Assembly (NCBI GenBank): GCA_019925795.1
Contig: CM034307.1
Coordinates: 21,907,197 to 21,971,196, forward strand
From: Dendrobium chrysotoxum
Lineage: Eukaryota; Streptophyta; Magnoliopsida; Asparagales; Orchidaceae
Length of the DNA stretch: 64,000 bases
Direction: 5' to 3'
Below the pieces are notes generated by a model. The model was given only the letters and a program-made list of their open reading frames with translations, was not told where the DNA came from and searched no databases. Positions 22,967 through 36,072 of this stretch are shown piece after piece (position 1 is the stretch's first letter; each line of letters opens with the position of its first letter). Both the position numbers and the translations under genes were made by a program.

Positions 22967-23994
22967 TAGCTAAAATTAATTATTTAAGTCAAAGTCTTAC
23001 TTGAAGCTTGGAGTTATTATGCAACTTTGGAGCTTTGGCTACCAACCAAGAGATCTTTGGTTCTAGTCTTGCATATGTGATGTGTGTGTGAGTTTTCCTT
23101 AATTGACCTAAATGTTTAAAAAGAACTTAGAGTTAGTAGCTCAGCTATTCCCTCCAACACCTCTTATCATATGAAGAATTTGCTCTACCTTCAAACTTTT
23201 TGAACTATTGCAAATAACTATACCCTATTTTAATTAGATTCTCTCACACATTGAAGAAGCTGGAACTCAATTTATAAGACCACCTTAATGGCCCAAAATA
23301 TCTAATATGGTGATGTTATAAGTGAACAGACTATAAAGTTTAATATGTTATACCACATATGCATGGTGATGTTATAAGTCAGTTATATATATGTTGATGC
23401 AACATGTGAATCCATAAAGTTTTCGAAAAAGAAGGTTGGTGCCATAATAAAACTGACATAAAAAATAAGCAATAAATATTTCCAAACTTTAATTTTATTA
23501 AAAACTATTATTATCATGAATTTTATAATAATTTTATCTTCAAAATTATTTTCTTCATTTATTTTATTTAGTATTTTATAATAAATTTATTATCAAAATT
23601 AGAGTTGGATATGAACCACTAGATTAAAGATCTATTTGGGCCAGCTGTGGCATTTTATAAAATTGGTTGTGAAGAGTAGTTAAAAATGATATAGCATTAA
23701 TTATTGTTTCAAGAAATCTCTAAATCTTGCATATTTATAGTTAAATAGAGCATCTCATCAAGGAAATTCAATGAGCTCAAGATCAATTAATTTTTAGATC
23801 ATTAAGACACTTAAATATTGAAAGAATGAATTACAATAAAGGGAATTAATATAGGTAATACAATGAAATTCTTTGGTATTTTTATTAAATTTGTTTAAAT
23901 ATCATCAAAAAATTATAAATAGAATTTTATTCTCCATATGACAGGGAAGAAAAGGATGAATAAGTTATTTTATTGAAGATTCCTAGTATTCTAC
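22967..23994. other. Intergenic DNA, no gene recognised
   Basis: AT-rich sequence, with no coding or repeat structure that I can name. Confidence 0.5.
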
Positions 23995-24168
23995 CGCACC
24001 ATTGCCATTAGATCTCCATCGCCCGACCATCACCATGAGACCACCGACAACTGACCTCGGTTGTTGGACTGTCGCCACCCAACCTTCACCATTTGACTAC
24101 CATCACCCAAGCCCTATCGCCAGATAGCCATTTCCTAACCACCAACATCAAACCACTACCACCCAACT
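23995..24168. repeat. CAC/CAT-rich degenerate repeat, left of gypsy element
   Basis: Runs of ACCATCACC, CCACCGAC, ACCACTACCACC and similar triplet-based variants. The same composition resumes at 32187 after the gypsy element, so the element inserted inside this repeat. Confidence 0.6.
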
Positions 24169-25954
24169 TGTAACACCAATAAAAATTTGTGTATAGTTGC
24201 ACCTATTATGAATAGTTCTGCTAAAGGTAACTCATATTTTTTTTTTGTAAATGTACCCCTTTGCCTATTTCTAAGAGTTTTTTACATGCGTGAAAATATC
24301 TCAATATTCTCTTAAGTAGGTCTCAGGGGTCTGTGTGCATGATTTAGAAATTTGAAAAAAAAATTTCCTACGGCACCACGACATTAGGATTGGTGGCATC
24401 ATGATGTTGAGCTCTCTATCTTTTAGCCAAAATAGTTCCAAGCTATGGCGCTAGGGGGCACCACTATGGTGTAGTGTCTCCTAATAGGGAGAGTTGTAAT
24501 TTGCAGGATTGGGCATCGAGGCACCAGTAAAATAATTTAGTAAACTATCTATTTCAACCATTTCAAAACCATTTTTCTCATTTAAGATAGTGAGCTACAA
24601 AGTGAGGAGGATTCTAGTGAGAGAAAGCTAATGTTTGGGTGACTCTGATCCATTTTCTACTATTGACCAAGTTTTGAAAGTTGTCTGGTTTGTGGTAGGT
24701 GATATTTAACCTATCTTAGTTTCCAAGAATAGAAAATTTTTGGGATTTTTCTAATTTAAATTATAATTCCATTAAGGAAAATTGGGTTATCTTTGTACCC
24801 ATAGAATGTTCACCGCATAACATTCTTTATGCTATAGATATAATAATTCTAAACATTTAGGAATTATTCTAATAATTTTCCATCAGGTAATTTGAAAATG
24901 TGCTATTTTATTTAATTAAAAAATAATTATGATCCTAAAAAATAATACTATTTTATAACTAGAGCTACAAAATAATGTTCTCAATAATCCACAATAATCT
25001 GGTGAGTTTCTAAAATATTGAATGTATGCTTAGTTATTCAAATAGTAGGCTATTGATATAGCTCACTATGAATTTCTGGAAGTTAATTTATTTATATTTC
25101 ATGTGTTGAATTGCAATGATATATTTACTAATCTGCTTGTATTGTGTGATTTTGACAAAATCTGATTTGTATGGGAAGTTTTATTTTGGAAATTTTATTA
25201 TAATGCTGAAATGCATAGGGTGGCATAAGGGCCTAAATTTTTGAACATCAGATATGCGTTATGCATTACGAGTCATAAGGGCTTATTTTCTATTTTGCTA
25301 GCACAAGGAGTCATAAGGGTCTATTTATGATGGGATGTATAAGGGTTTAGAGAAATATATTATTTTTTTATTCTAATGTATGAAGTTCTTATTCATTTAC
25401 TTTTAATATACTATTTGCCCTTTTTTCAGTTATCTTTAATTATTATTATGCCCATTAAGGTAAATTTTGGATGAACTACTTTTAAATTTAGTTAAATACA
25501 TAACAAGAAAAATTATTAGAAATTCAGATAAGTAGGTTAAGCTCTTGAGATGTGTTTGATTACACCTATTCTACCATTTATTTTAGGCCAGGGGAAAGTG
25601 AAAGAGGTCATTGAGTAGTAGAGTTTAAGATTTGATCTGTCTAAGTTTGTATGTGTTTTTTCTTGATTTTTTGGTACAATCATGAGTATTTATTTAATTG
25701 CTCTGTTTTGGGTTTATGTATTCATATATTATAATATCATTGTAGTATATATATTTTATGAAATGAAATAAAATTTGTGGATGAGTTTATTCATTCTATT
25801 TGCTAAAGTTAATTAGAAGCTACATAGTGTGAGGGTAAATTAATAGAAGATATCTAAACAGCCCACAAAACTTAAATCTTAGGCTGGTCTATCCTAATTT
25901 AACAGGATATAACTTTTCTATTTGTAGCAATATCAAGTTTGGTTGTGTAGGTCA
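24169..25954 (+). mobile_element. Ty3/gypsy element 5' LTR
   Basis: Starts TGTAACACC and ends before TGGTATCAAAG at 25960. The partner LTR is at 30388-32186, with parallel order of sequence and strong divergence. Flanking pentamers CAACT (left) and TAACT (right) differ by one transition, consistent with an aged target-site duplication. Confidence 0.85.
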
Positions 25955-25959
25955 CTTTT

Positions 25960-25970
25960 TGGTATCAAAG
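25960..25970 (+). other. Primer-binding site of gypsy element
   Basis: TGGTATCAAAG a few bases after the 5' LTR, close to the initiator-methionine tRNA complement TGGTATCAGAG. Confidence 0.75.
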
Positions 25971-26329
25971 TAGTGGTTTTAAGGGAACTTATTGTAAAAT
26001 AGAGCAATAGGTAATGATATATAGTCAGGTGAGATGATTTTGGGTAATATTTAGGCATTCATTTCTACTTTTTTTCATATGCATGTTTGTTCAGCTGTGT
26101 GTTCTGTGTGGCTATTTGATGAATCTACTAGACCTCAATATGATAGATGGTAGAGTGTTAGTCAGGCAGCACCAGGGCAGAGTACTATTCTTATTATTAG
26201 TTCTAATTCTATTTCATAATTTGCAAGGCTGGTAACTTAGCTGATGAGCAAGGCTTAGAGCATGATTTTCTCTATTCTGCCTAATAATGTGGATAGACCC
26301 ATATAGATATTTTTAAGGTTGATACATTC

Positions 26330-27060
26330 AAGATTTGAGGGTACAGTGGAGACCAGAGCGGTAGAGGACTGGTTGATGATACTAGAAATGACCTTCAATG
26401 AGATGCAGTATCTTCCTGAGAGAAAGGTACTATTAGCTCTTTTTTAGTTAGATGGGGAGGCTGAGAGCTAGTGGTTGGGGCAACAAAAGGAGAAGTTTTA
26501 GGGGAGGCTAAACTCCTTGATCTAATGGGAAGAGTTTATAGATGTTTTTAGAGTATGGTTTATACCTATGTCACACATCAATATATGTAGGAGACTTTTT
26601 TTTGGCGAGCTTAGGGGAGCAAGATAGTCATGCAGTATGAGGTAGAGTTTACTACATTAGCCATGTATACTCCAAAGTTTATTAGCTCTTGTTTTAAAAA
26701 TTTCTATAGATTTTTAAGAGGTCTCCAAGATAGTTTGAGGCAGGTGTTAGTTTTATTTCATATTTTTTATTTTTTTTAGTTTATTAGAGAGATTCTATTT
26801 AAAAAATAATGATCTATTGGCTACATATTAATGATGGATTGATAGTAGGAAGAGATTTGGTAGCGAGGCATCTAGTAGTATATTTTTTGGGAAGAGGAGC
26901 AACTTTGGATCTAAAGATTTCAGTTGGGTTGGGCCCTCTATACCAGTTCCAGTTGGTGGTAGTATGACTTGTTCTGGTGGTTCTATTAGTGGGGCACTTA
27001 TGTGCTAGAGTGGTCATAGGAGATATTTTTGATAGTGCTACAGGAGGTAGTGACAATGCT
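26330..27060 (+). pseudogene. Gypsy element Gag, broken
   Basis: Gag core readable as FEGTVETRAVEDWLMILE, YLPERKVLLALF and WEEFIDVF, followed after a frame change by a degraded segment matching LRQGSMTVxQYExxFxxLxxYAP. This order is standard for plant Ty3/gypsy Gag. The zinc knuckle is not convincingly visible. Multiple stops. Confidence 0.8.
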
Positions 27061-27740
27061 TAAGGTGCAGTCAGACTGGTTAAAGGATAGCTAAGCGTTT
27101 GCAAGCAGGGCCACACCAACATTCTGAGTCAAGGTTTAAAAGCTTTATTAGAGTAGAAGGGCGATTGAGGATAATTCTACCCTATATATTTACTAAGGGA
27201 TTAATTAGCCCTTCTAGTTTTATCACAGGTTTTTTAGTTGAGAGACCGTATGAGAGAGCATGTTAGGTCTATTTCTCCAACTCTAACTCAAGCACACATA
27301 TATAATTGACATATCATGAGGCTAGAGATGCTCCACACATGGCTATAGGCTCATAACCTATATTTTTATATGCCATGTCATATTTTATTTTATTTCAAAG
27401 CTAGTCTCTTATTTATTTTTGAGAGATATTTGATTTACTACACTTTCCTTTCATATTATTATCTTTTTTTTATCTAATATTTTATTGATTGGGGATGGTA
27501 TGGTTGCTAGTATAGTGTGTTTCTGTGATATTAAAATATTTGGCCAAACGTTGGAGATCTAGAGTGATTTTGGGTCCTTATCTCTAAGTTTGACATCATT
27601 TTTGCTATGTACTAGCTGAGTCGATATAAAGCCCAAATTGATTATTTCAAAAAGGGAGTTATAATATATTTGGGTAGTTAGAATTCTATATTCCAGGGAG
27701 TTTACCTTAAGATAGGGAGATTGAATTATATATTGACTAT
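27061..27740 (+). pseudogene. Gypsy element protease and linker, badly degraded
   Basis: Only fragments can be aligned, such as SSFITGF near 27215-27240, where gypsy proteases have DSGATHSFIS. The catalytic aspartate is not seen. The assignment rests on position between Gag and reverse transcriptase. Confidence 0.5.
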
Positions 27741-28430
27741 TCCTAGGTACTGCTATGACATCTAAAGCTCTGTATAGGATGGAACCTAAAGAGCTTCATA
27801 AGTTGAATGTTTAGCTCAGGAGTTAATTGACAGAGATTTTGTCCATATTAGTGTGTCTTCGTGGGGAACACATATTCTATAAAGAACAAGGATGGTATGA
27901 TACATATGTGTATCGATTATAAGGAATTGAATAAGGTTATAATTAAGAGAAAATATCCTCTACCAATGATTGATGATTTATTTGACTAGCTTATATCATA
28001 TTTTGTGTTCTCCAGTAATGATTTAAGATTTATATGTTATCAGGTAAATGTAAAAGAGTTAGATGTGATTTAGATTGAATTTAACACTCGATACGGGCAT
28101 TATGAGTTCTTAGTCATACCTTTTGGGGTGACTAATGTGCATGTAGTATTCAGGGATCTGATGAACATGGTATTCAAGAAATATCGAGATTAGTTTATTA
28201 TTGTGTTTATAGAAGATATTCATGTTTATTCATCTTCTTAAGAGGATTATTTAGCCTATTTGAGTATTATTCTGGAGACTCTGAAGTAGCTTTAGCTGTA
28301 TGCAAAAAATTCTAAGTGTAAATCCTAGTTGAAGAGTATCTCATTTCCAGGCAATATTTTGAGTAGTGTAGGTATCTTCATAAACCCTCAAAGAGTCAAA
28401 GGGATTTAAGGCCTACTATTATATTTGAGG
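27741..28430 (+). pseudogene. Gypsy element reverse transcriptase, broken
   Basis: Recognisable blocks in shifting frames: RMEPKELHKLNV, SSWGTHIL, VSIIRN*I replacing IDYRELN, then TRYGHYEFLVIPFGVTN, DLMNMVFKKY and IIVFIEDIHVYSSS. The catalytic box, normally F(I/V)DD, reads FIED, so one aspartate is lost. The order matches plant Ty3/gypsy polymerases. Inactive. Confidence 0.9.
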
Positions 28431-29020
28431 TATGTAGCTTTCTCTAAATGTCTAAGAGGATTTCTCATATTTCTGCACCATTGGTGAAACTGACAAAAAA
28501 GTCTGTGGCTTTCAAGTGGATGTCTAATTGTGAGGTGAGCTTTTAGGAGTTGAAGATTTTTTTGACATCTCCTCCAATTCTGACAATTCCATCAAGTTCA
28601 GAGGGATTTAAGGCAACCAGTTATGCTTCATGTAAGGGATTGGGATGTGTTTTTGTAGCATGGGAAAGTTATAGCATATGCTTCTAGATAGTTGAAGCCA
28701 CAGGAGAAGAACCATTTGACGCATGATTTAGAACTTGTTGCTATATTTGAATTGAAGATCTGGAGGCAGTATTTATATTCGATCAGGTGTAAGATTTTCA
28801 TTGATCATCAAAGTTTAAAGTATACACTGACTCAGAAGGATATGATTCTTAGATAGAGAATATATCTTAAGCTAGTCAAAGATTATGATATGATTATTTA
28901 GTATCATTCAGATAAGGTGAATATAGTAGCAAATGCTTTAAGTAGGAAGTCTTCTAGATTATTAAGCCTTTGAATTACTTTTGATGATTTTTTTATTCAG
29001 GATATGGAAAGATTACAGTT
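28431..29020 (+). pseudogene. Gypsy element RNase H, broken
   Basis: Blocks such as FKWMSNCEVSF, LTSPPILTIPSSSEGF and, in another frame, FIDHQSLKY-like text (28795-28830) follow the gypsy RNase H order after the reverse transcriptase. Many stops. Confidence 0.8.
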
Positions 29021-30340
29021 TCACGTGATTAACCCTATTGATCAAGATTGTGTCAATCTGGCTCAGATGACTATTCAACTATCTTTATAGGAAAAGATTT
29101 AGGAAGCTCAGAAGTCTAGCCTAAAGTATCTGAAGTTGATCAATAAAATCAACCCAAACTATGAATATCTAAATCTTGAATTATATTATGCAAGAATAGG
29201 ATATGGGTTGCTAATTCTGAAAATCTAAAACAAGTGATTCTACACTAAGTGCACTGTTTATGATATACTATTTGCCAGGGAAATAGTAAAATGTACAGTG
29301 ATCTGAAAAGTTTTGGTGGCCTAGATTGAAGAAGGATGTGATTGATTTTGTTTCAAGCTATGAGGCATGTTAGTTAGAGAAGGTAGAGCATCAATGACCA
29401 TTTGATTTTTTGCAATTGTTATCTATTTCACAATGGAAATAGGAAGAAGTAATGATGGAATTTTCTATGGGATTTCCTTGATCAAGATAAGGACATGTTT
29501 ACTTCCATGCTATGGAGAGGCATTTAACAAGGTTTGGGTATTAAATTGCATTTAAGTATAGCTTTTCATCCACAGATTGATGGATAATCTGAGTGTACTG
29601 TTCAAACATTAGAAGATCTTCTGAGGTTATGTGTTCTGGATTTTGGCGATAGCTAGGAGGATCACATACATTTGATTGAATTTGCCTATAATGATAATAT
29701 TCGGTCATGTATAGGTATGGTCCTATACGAAGCTCTATATAATAGGAAGTGTAGAACCGCTCTTTCATGGACAGAGGAAGGTGAGAGTAGTTTGATTAGG
29801 CTAGCCTTAGTCGATGATGCTATTGAAATGATTCATTTGATCAAAGATAAATTAAAAGCCGTGCAAGATAGACATAAGTAATATTATGATGCCAAGCATT
29901 GAGCTATAGAATTTAAAGTTGGAGATTTCATATATGTCAAAATTAAGCCGATGATAAGCATCAGTAGGTTTGGAAAGGAAGGTAAGTTCAATATAAGGTA
30001 TATTGGGCCATTTGAAAAAATTGGAAGGATTAAAAAATTTGCAAATAGGTTACAGTTGTTAGAGCATATATATGATATTCATAATGTGTTCTATGTGTTG
30101 TCTTTAAAGAAATGGGTATTTGATTTTGAACTTCAAATGTCTGCAAAAGAATTTGAAGTACATTCAAATCTAAGCTATAAAGAAGAACCAGAAAGGCTTC
30201 TGGAGTATGATGTTAGATGATTAAGCAACAAAAAAAAAATCAAATGGTTAAAGTACAATGGCATAAAATAATAGAAAGAGAAGCTACATATGAGAAGGAA
30301 TATGAGATGAGACAATTATAATCTTATCTATTCCATTTAT
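29021..30340 (+). pseudogene. Gypsy element integrase and C-terminal domain, broken
   Basis: A degraded zinc-binding region lies near 29240-29390, then a core with LSIAFHPQIDG (29555-29585), FAYNDNIRSCIGM and ALYNRKCRT (29680-29760). The C-terminal module includes VGDFIYVKI, KFNIRYIGPFEKIGR, VFYVLSLKKWV and LSYKEEPERLLEYDVR up to 30220. A degraded continuation resembles the chromodomain-like end of Tekay/Del elements (WxxxxxEEATWExExxMRxxYPxLF). The element's 3' LTR follows at 30388. Confidence 0.88.
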
Positions 30341-30387
30341 CTAAGTTTTAAAATGTCAAGGATAACATTTTCTGGGGAGTGGAGGAA

Positions 30388-32186
30388 AGTAACACCTAAT
30401 AAATCTGTCTATAGTTACACCTATTTTTATCTAGTCTAGTAAAGGTAACTCTTAAATTTTTTGTAATTAAACCCCTTTGCATGTGTCTGGAAATATTCTA
30501 TATGCATGTGAATATATATATATATATATATATATATGTGTTTGTGTGTGTGTGTGTATAAAATATGCATGTGAATATATAAATCTGCTTTGAAGTGGGT
30601 TTTAGGGGTCCATGTGCATGATTTGGAAATCTAAATTTCTTTCCTTGGGACATCAAATTACAAGATTAGTAGCACTACAACATTGAGCTCTCTGTCATTT
30701 GGCCAAAATAATTTCAAGCTAAGACACATTATCTCTGTATCAGAAGTAATGCGATGCATAAAATAGGGTGTTATGGCACCATGCAAAATACTTATAATAA
30801 AATATCCATTTTCACCATTTCAAAACTAACTTTCTCATTTAAGGTAGCCGACTAGAGAGTAAGAGGGGATTTTAGTGAGAGGAAGCTAGGGTTTGGGTGA
30901 CTCCAATCCATTTTTTGATGTTAGACCAATTTTAAAAGTTATCTAGATCGAGGTGGGTGACATTCCACTTATCTTAGTTTTAAGAAAATATCAAATTTTT
31001 TGGATTTTCTATATTTCAATTATAATTTGGTCAAGGAAAAATTGGAATATCTTGTACAGGTAAGACTTTAACTATGTAACCTTTTTTATGATGTTGATAT
31101 GATAATTCTAAATATTAACTAGGTAATTTGAAAAGTGTGCTATTTTATTTAATTATAAAATAGATATGATCCAAAAATATAATGTTTAATACAATTAAAG
31201 TTTCAAAAGAATATTCTAAATAATTCCTAGTAATCTAACAAGTTTTTGAGATATTAAATTTCTTCTAGTCTTTGAAATTGTAGGCAACTAATATAGCACA
31301 CTTTAAATTTTTGCAAGTTCATTTATGTACATTTAATGTGTTGAATTATAATGATATATGTTCTTATTTGCATGCATTATGTGATTACTAAGAGATATGA
31401 TATGTTGGCGATGTTCTATTCTGAAAGTTTTATTTTACTATTGAATGCATGGGGAGGCATAAGAGCCTAAATTTCTAAATATCATATATGTGCTAAGCAA
31501 TAGAAATTACAAGGGCCTATTTTTTGTTATGCTAGCATAGTGAATCATAAGGGTTTATTTTTGATGAGAGGTATAAGGGCATGAGGGAAATATATCATTT
31601 TTTAGTTATGATATGTAATTCAATATTTATTTACTTTTAGTGCATAGTATACTCTTTCTTTTTTTTTTTTGTAATTTTTATTATGCTTAATACAATAAAT
31701 TTTGGATGAACTAATTTTAAATTTAGTTAAATGCAAATAAGTAAAATTGTTGAAAATTTAGATAGATAGGTGTTACCTATTGAGTTGTGTAGGCTCACAC
31801 CTATTTTCCATCCATTTCAGGCCAGGGGAAAAGGAAAGGGCCTATTGCATAGTTGAGTTCAGGATCTGATTTGTCTTCGTTTGTGTAAATTCTTTTTCCA
31901 AATTTTTTGGTATAATCATGGCTATTTTTTATTTCTTTTTTTGAGGTATGTGTAGCCATGTACTAAAGTATAAACACTGCATATAAATTTTGATGAAATG
32001 AAAATAATTTATAGATGAGTTTGTTTTATTTTATCTGTTGAAGTTAATTAGAAGCTTTATGGTTTGTATGTAAATTAATAGAAGATATCTAAACAGCCCC
32101 CCAAAATGTAGATCTTGAGCAACCTATCATTATTCTATATGGTATGACATATCTATCGATTGGTCATACTGGGTTGGGTTGTTACA
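30388..32186 (+). mobile_element. Ty3/gypsy element 3' LTR
   Basis: Begins AGTAACACC (first base mutated) after a purine-rich GGGGAGTGGAGGAA and ends TGTTACA. It includes a TA/TG microsatellite at about 30508-30560 that is absent from the 5' LTR. Confidence 0.85.
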
Positions 32187-33057
32187 TAACTAACACCATT
32201 GGATTGACATACTCCAATTATCATCATGGGACCATCATCACCCATCCACTCTCATCAAAATGATATAGACCCACACTAGCATTGGACTATATCCATCGAA
32301 TCATCATTATCGAACATTCACCATCAGATCGTTGTCACTTGTCGATTATTTTTAATGTCATAGCCTAACCACTATCATCAAACCATCACATCCAAAATCA
32401 CCTCTATCAAACCTCTAATGTCAAACTATGCTAGCCAAACTATTGCCACTAAGCCACCATCTGAGAAACATGAACACTTGATTAGTTTCCAAACTACCAT
32501 CAATTGATTATGAACCCCCCCCTCATTAATGCCAAATAATAATGTCCTAATTATTATTGTCACTTAACTACCACTTGAAACATATTTTGAAATTATCCTT
32601 TCTTTGGTAAAACATACTCTATAATGGAAAAAACACTACATTTTATGTCCATGTTACCATAAAATCTTCTGTATTTCTTTAATACTTGAGCTTAAATAAT
32701 TTTTTAGGGAAAAATTTTGAAGTGACTTTCTAATGTGTTTAGTGCTACTCATATAAAATTTTTAAATTAAATTAAAATTTAGCTAATGTAACTCGAATTT
32801 TTTCTCTAATATTTACGTGTGAGGGGTACTCTTGAGCCCACTAAAAAGATTCTGGTTTGCTTTCCAACATAATTGATGTCTAGCACTTGATGATGCATGA
32901 TTCGAGAGCACTAGTATTTCACATTCCTAAGGAGCATTTGGAGACTGAATGTAGGTATGAGAAGAAGCTGAACTAATACATATTTGGTGTGTTAGTGATT
33001 ATGCATTTCTCCCTTCACATCTTCTACTCCTCAATCTTTTATCCGCACTATATAAAC
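32187..33057. repeat. CAC/CAT-rich repeat, right of gypsy element, then unassigned DNA
   Basis: To about 32580 the sequence keeps the ATCATCACC/CCACTATCATC-type composition seen left of the gypsy element. The rest, to 33057, is AT-rich and unassigned. Confidence 0.5.
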
Positions 33058-34888
33058 TGAAAGTTTGTTAGGGTTGTTAAGCATTTATGAACTAGTCTCG
33101 AGGCTAACCAAGAGGGGGAATGAATAGGTATTTTTAAAATTTAACTTAAACAACAAGGAAAAATTTTTATAATTTTTGATATTTTTAAAACAAACTACTT
33201 TTATCCCAAGGCGGAAGCAGAACAATATCACAAAAATAGAATTATGATATGTCAACCACATAAATAATAAAGAGTAAATAATGCAAAAATTAAAGTGTAG
33301 AAAAGTAAATGAAAAGAGCACACCAGATTTATAGTGGTTCGGTCAACTTGACCTACGTCCACTCCCCGGAGCCTCCCCTCTAGGTATTACACTAAACTAT
33401 AATAACTCTCCTTTTGCCCCCACAGCAAGGCGGAGATACCCTTACAAAATCTTTCCACCAACTCAGCGAGGCAGAGAACCTTGAATCCCTTTTTACCCTC
33501 CTAGTGAAGGCAAAGAACCAAGAATCCTTTTACTCCCTCTTGGAGTAGGTAGAGAACCAGATAATCCTTTTAATCCCTCCTAGTGTAGGCAGAGAAGCTA
33601 CATATGATGCTGATGATCGTCTCCCTAGAGCCACCAAGGAACCAAGGATGAAGAAGGAAGAAGATGATCGAATCCTTGCTTGGACAACCTTTGTGAACCC
33701 CTCACAAACTCCCCCTCACAAGATCCTCTCTCTCTTTCCCAAACTCTCCCTCTCCTCTAAGCTCTCTTTGGATAGTAAAACAAGAAAATATTTTTCAACA
33801 TTAGCTAGAGAAGAGCTTAAATAGAAAGCCTCAAAAAGTGCCCTAAATTTTAACTTGCCGTCAAAGAGCATCCTGTGTGATCAGTACAAAAAGAGACTTT
33901 TTACCAGGACGATTTCCATTGTCTAGACGATTAGAAGAAATAATTTCAACTTATCATTCAGGAAAATTCCACGATGGTCCGGGATGATTAGTTCAATTTG
34001 AGTGGCAATCAACAAATCGTCCAGCCAATTATTCGAAACGTCCAGGACGATATCCTGGATGATTAGAAGAAAATAAAGGATTTTGTCCAGGATGATTACA
34101 CAATCATTTGGGACGATCAGTTCATTTTGAGTGGAAATCAATAAATCATCCAGATAATAGTTTGGGACGTCCAAGATGATATCCTGGATGATCAGAAGAA
34201 AATCATGGTTTTCATCCAAGATAATTGATTATCGTCCCATGAAATATAAAGGATCGTCTGGGACGATCAGGTCAATCATCCTATACGATATGATTGATGA
34301 ATTTAACCATAATTAGTCTCTTAATCAGGGGATTATTTTAGGCAAAATTGTAATAAATTATCCAGGATGATCAGGATCATCCTGTATGATTAGTTCAAAA
34401 TATACAAAATAAAATATTGCCTATAATGTGGTTGGCGACGGATTTCTAAATTTAAACATATCATCCAGGATGATGGAAGAATCATCTAGGATGATCTGCC
34501 TAATTAAATTTACTTAACTCAAATGTCCTAATTAGGATTTCATTTTAGCTGATCATCTAGGAGGATTTTGGATCATCCGGTACAATATGATCAAAAACCA
34601 AAAAATTCTCTGACTTACTAAATTTCTCCCCCTGAGTGTGTGTGTGCAAGGTTACTTAGCATCAAGATCCACCTTATTACATTTGACTCATGAAAAGGTA
34701 AAAATAATTGGAATTAAAAAGTTACAGACTGACTTAGTCCTGATCTATCTAATCTTGAGCTGGCTTGAATTGCAACTGATCTGGTGGACCTGAAAAGTTA
34801 GTAGGCAGGGCAACTAAATAGATGTGCAGTAGTGACAGGAATATTTGTTATCATCAAAATTAAAATGCTTGAATCCAGATTTGCAACA
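33058..34888 (-). mobile_element. Sirevirus LTR, ccAgg palindrome family, no partner beside it
   Basis: On the minus strand it starts TGTTGCAAATCTGG and ends CAAACTTTCA. It carries the conserved LTR end (AACCAAGAGGGGGA on the plus strand) and a 38-39 bp array at about 33470-33600. Its U3 is filled with CGTCC/GGACG palindromes (34039-34049; 34252-34268). No primer-binding site or polypurine tract adjoins either end, so it may be a solo LTR, but the flanking pentamers (TAAAC, TGAAT) do not match. Confidence 0.85.
34039..34268. promoter_or_regulatory. CGTCC/GGACG palindrome cluster in the lone LTR
   Basis: CGTCCAGGACG at 34039-34049, ATCCTGGAT at 34052-34060 and GATCGTCTGGGACGATC at 34252-34268 are inverted repeats of the same architecture as the CGTAC/GTACG motif, with both arms altered together. 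Confidence 0.75.
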
Positions 34889-35744
34889 TGAATGATTTAT
34901 CATTTGAATAGTTTTATATCTAAAAATATGTGTAGCTTTGTAACTGGAGAAAATTATTTCTCTAAGCTGCATGTTTTAGTCATACACTATGCAATTTATA
35001 CCTCACTATTCATAAAAAAAATATTTTAATTTCATAATTAATTTGTTCTTGAATTTTAATTATAGACTTAAGTCTTAATTTATGTTTTTATCTTTTCATG
35101 TGACATTCTTAAAGAAAAAACTTTAGGATTTGATACTCCACTAAAAATATTAGTTGATCAAGCACAAATCTCAATGTAATCTTTGGATTGAAAAATTATG
35201 AAATCAAATTTAGGGTCATTCCAACTCATATTTTAACAAGCTTATAGTTAAATTGAATATCTTGCTGAGATAAACCCAAATATATGACAAGTGATCCAAT
35301 TTGAGTCCAAATGATCCCAAATCAACCACTTAAAAATTGTATTTAAAAATGTTGGAACAATAATTAGATTGCCAAATTATGCACGAACATGTATTCCTAA
35401 CCATGATTTCTCAACCACAGTCTCAGAGCTACCATTGTCGGATGATAGTCTCCTAATTGTAGTCTCCTAACACTAATGCCTACTGACTTCTTAACATTCC
35501 TTAGCCAACAAAATCAACCCACATAATTTCCTATAATATCAACATACTCCATTGACACAAATATTGATGCTTGCTGACATCATCTCCCATCATGACCACC
35601 AACATCTATGTACATCATTGATTATAAGTTTAATGGACACAATCGACACCAACACTATTCACATTGACTTTATCGCTCACCATCATACCCCATGTCAACA
35701 CATGCCATTCTAATAAGATTGATGCAAACCATTAATATCAACTT
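34889..35744. other. Unassigned DNA, CAC/CAT-rich in its right half
   Basis: No gene. From about 35420 to 35740 the composition (ACCACCAACATC, CACCAACAC) recalls the repeat around the gypsy element. Confidence 0.45.
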
Positions 35745-36072
35745 TGTTGTAATTCGAGAGCCAAACCTTATATTTTTATGATTAACAAAGATCATTGGAT
35801 GTTTATTTAATTATCCTTTCTTTATAAATTGTATATATTTTTGTATGCTATTAACCTTTAGGTATAGCATATACTTAATAAAGATTGAGGTATCAGCTTA
35901 AGAAAGTGTAACATCAGGGTAAAGATTAGTCAATAAGTTATAGAGTATGTATTTTATTTTTCTTTAGTTAATTTTTGTCTGAGGTGTATGTTAGCTTACC
36001 AACCATGCACACACACAAATGGAAGTTAAATTAAATATATATTTTTTTATTTGTACTATACGATATTGATCT
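35745..36072 (+). mobile_element. 5' end fragment of a Sirevirus LTR (+)
   Basis: Starts TGTTGTAATTCGAGAG and keeps the order of a Sirevirus LTR start (a TTTTTATGATTAACAAA block, then ACCATGCACACACAC and a CGTAC-like motif near 36057). It ends abruptly against opposite-strand integrase sequence at about 36073. Confidence 0.65.

Noticed and set aside
33923..34219. Minus-strand frame with repeated ILLIIQDIVLDV text
   Set aside because: Translation of repeated palindromic U3 sequence in the lone LTR.
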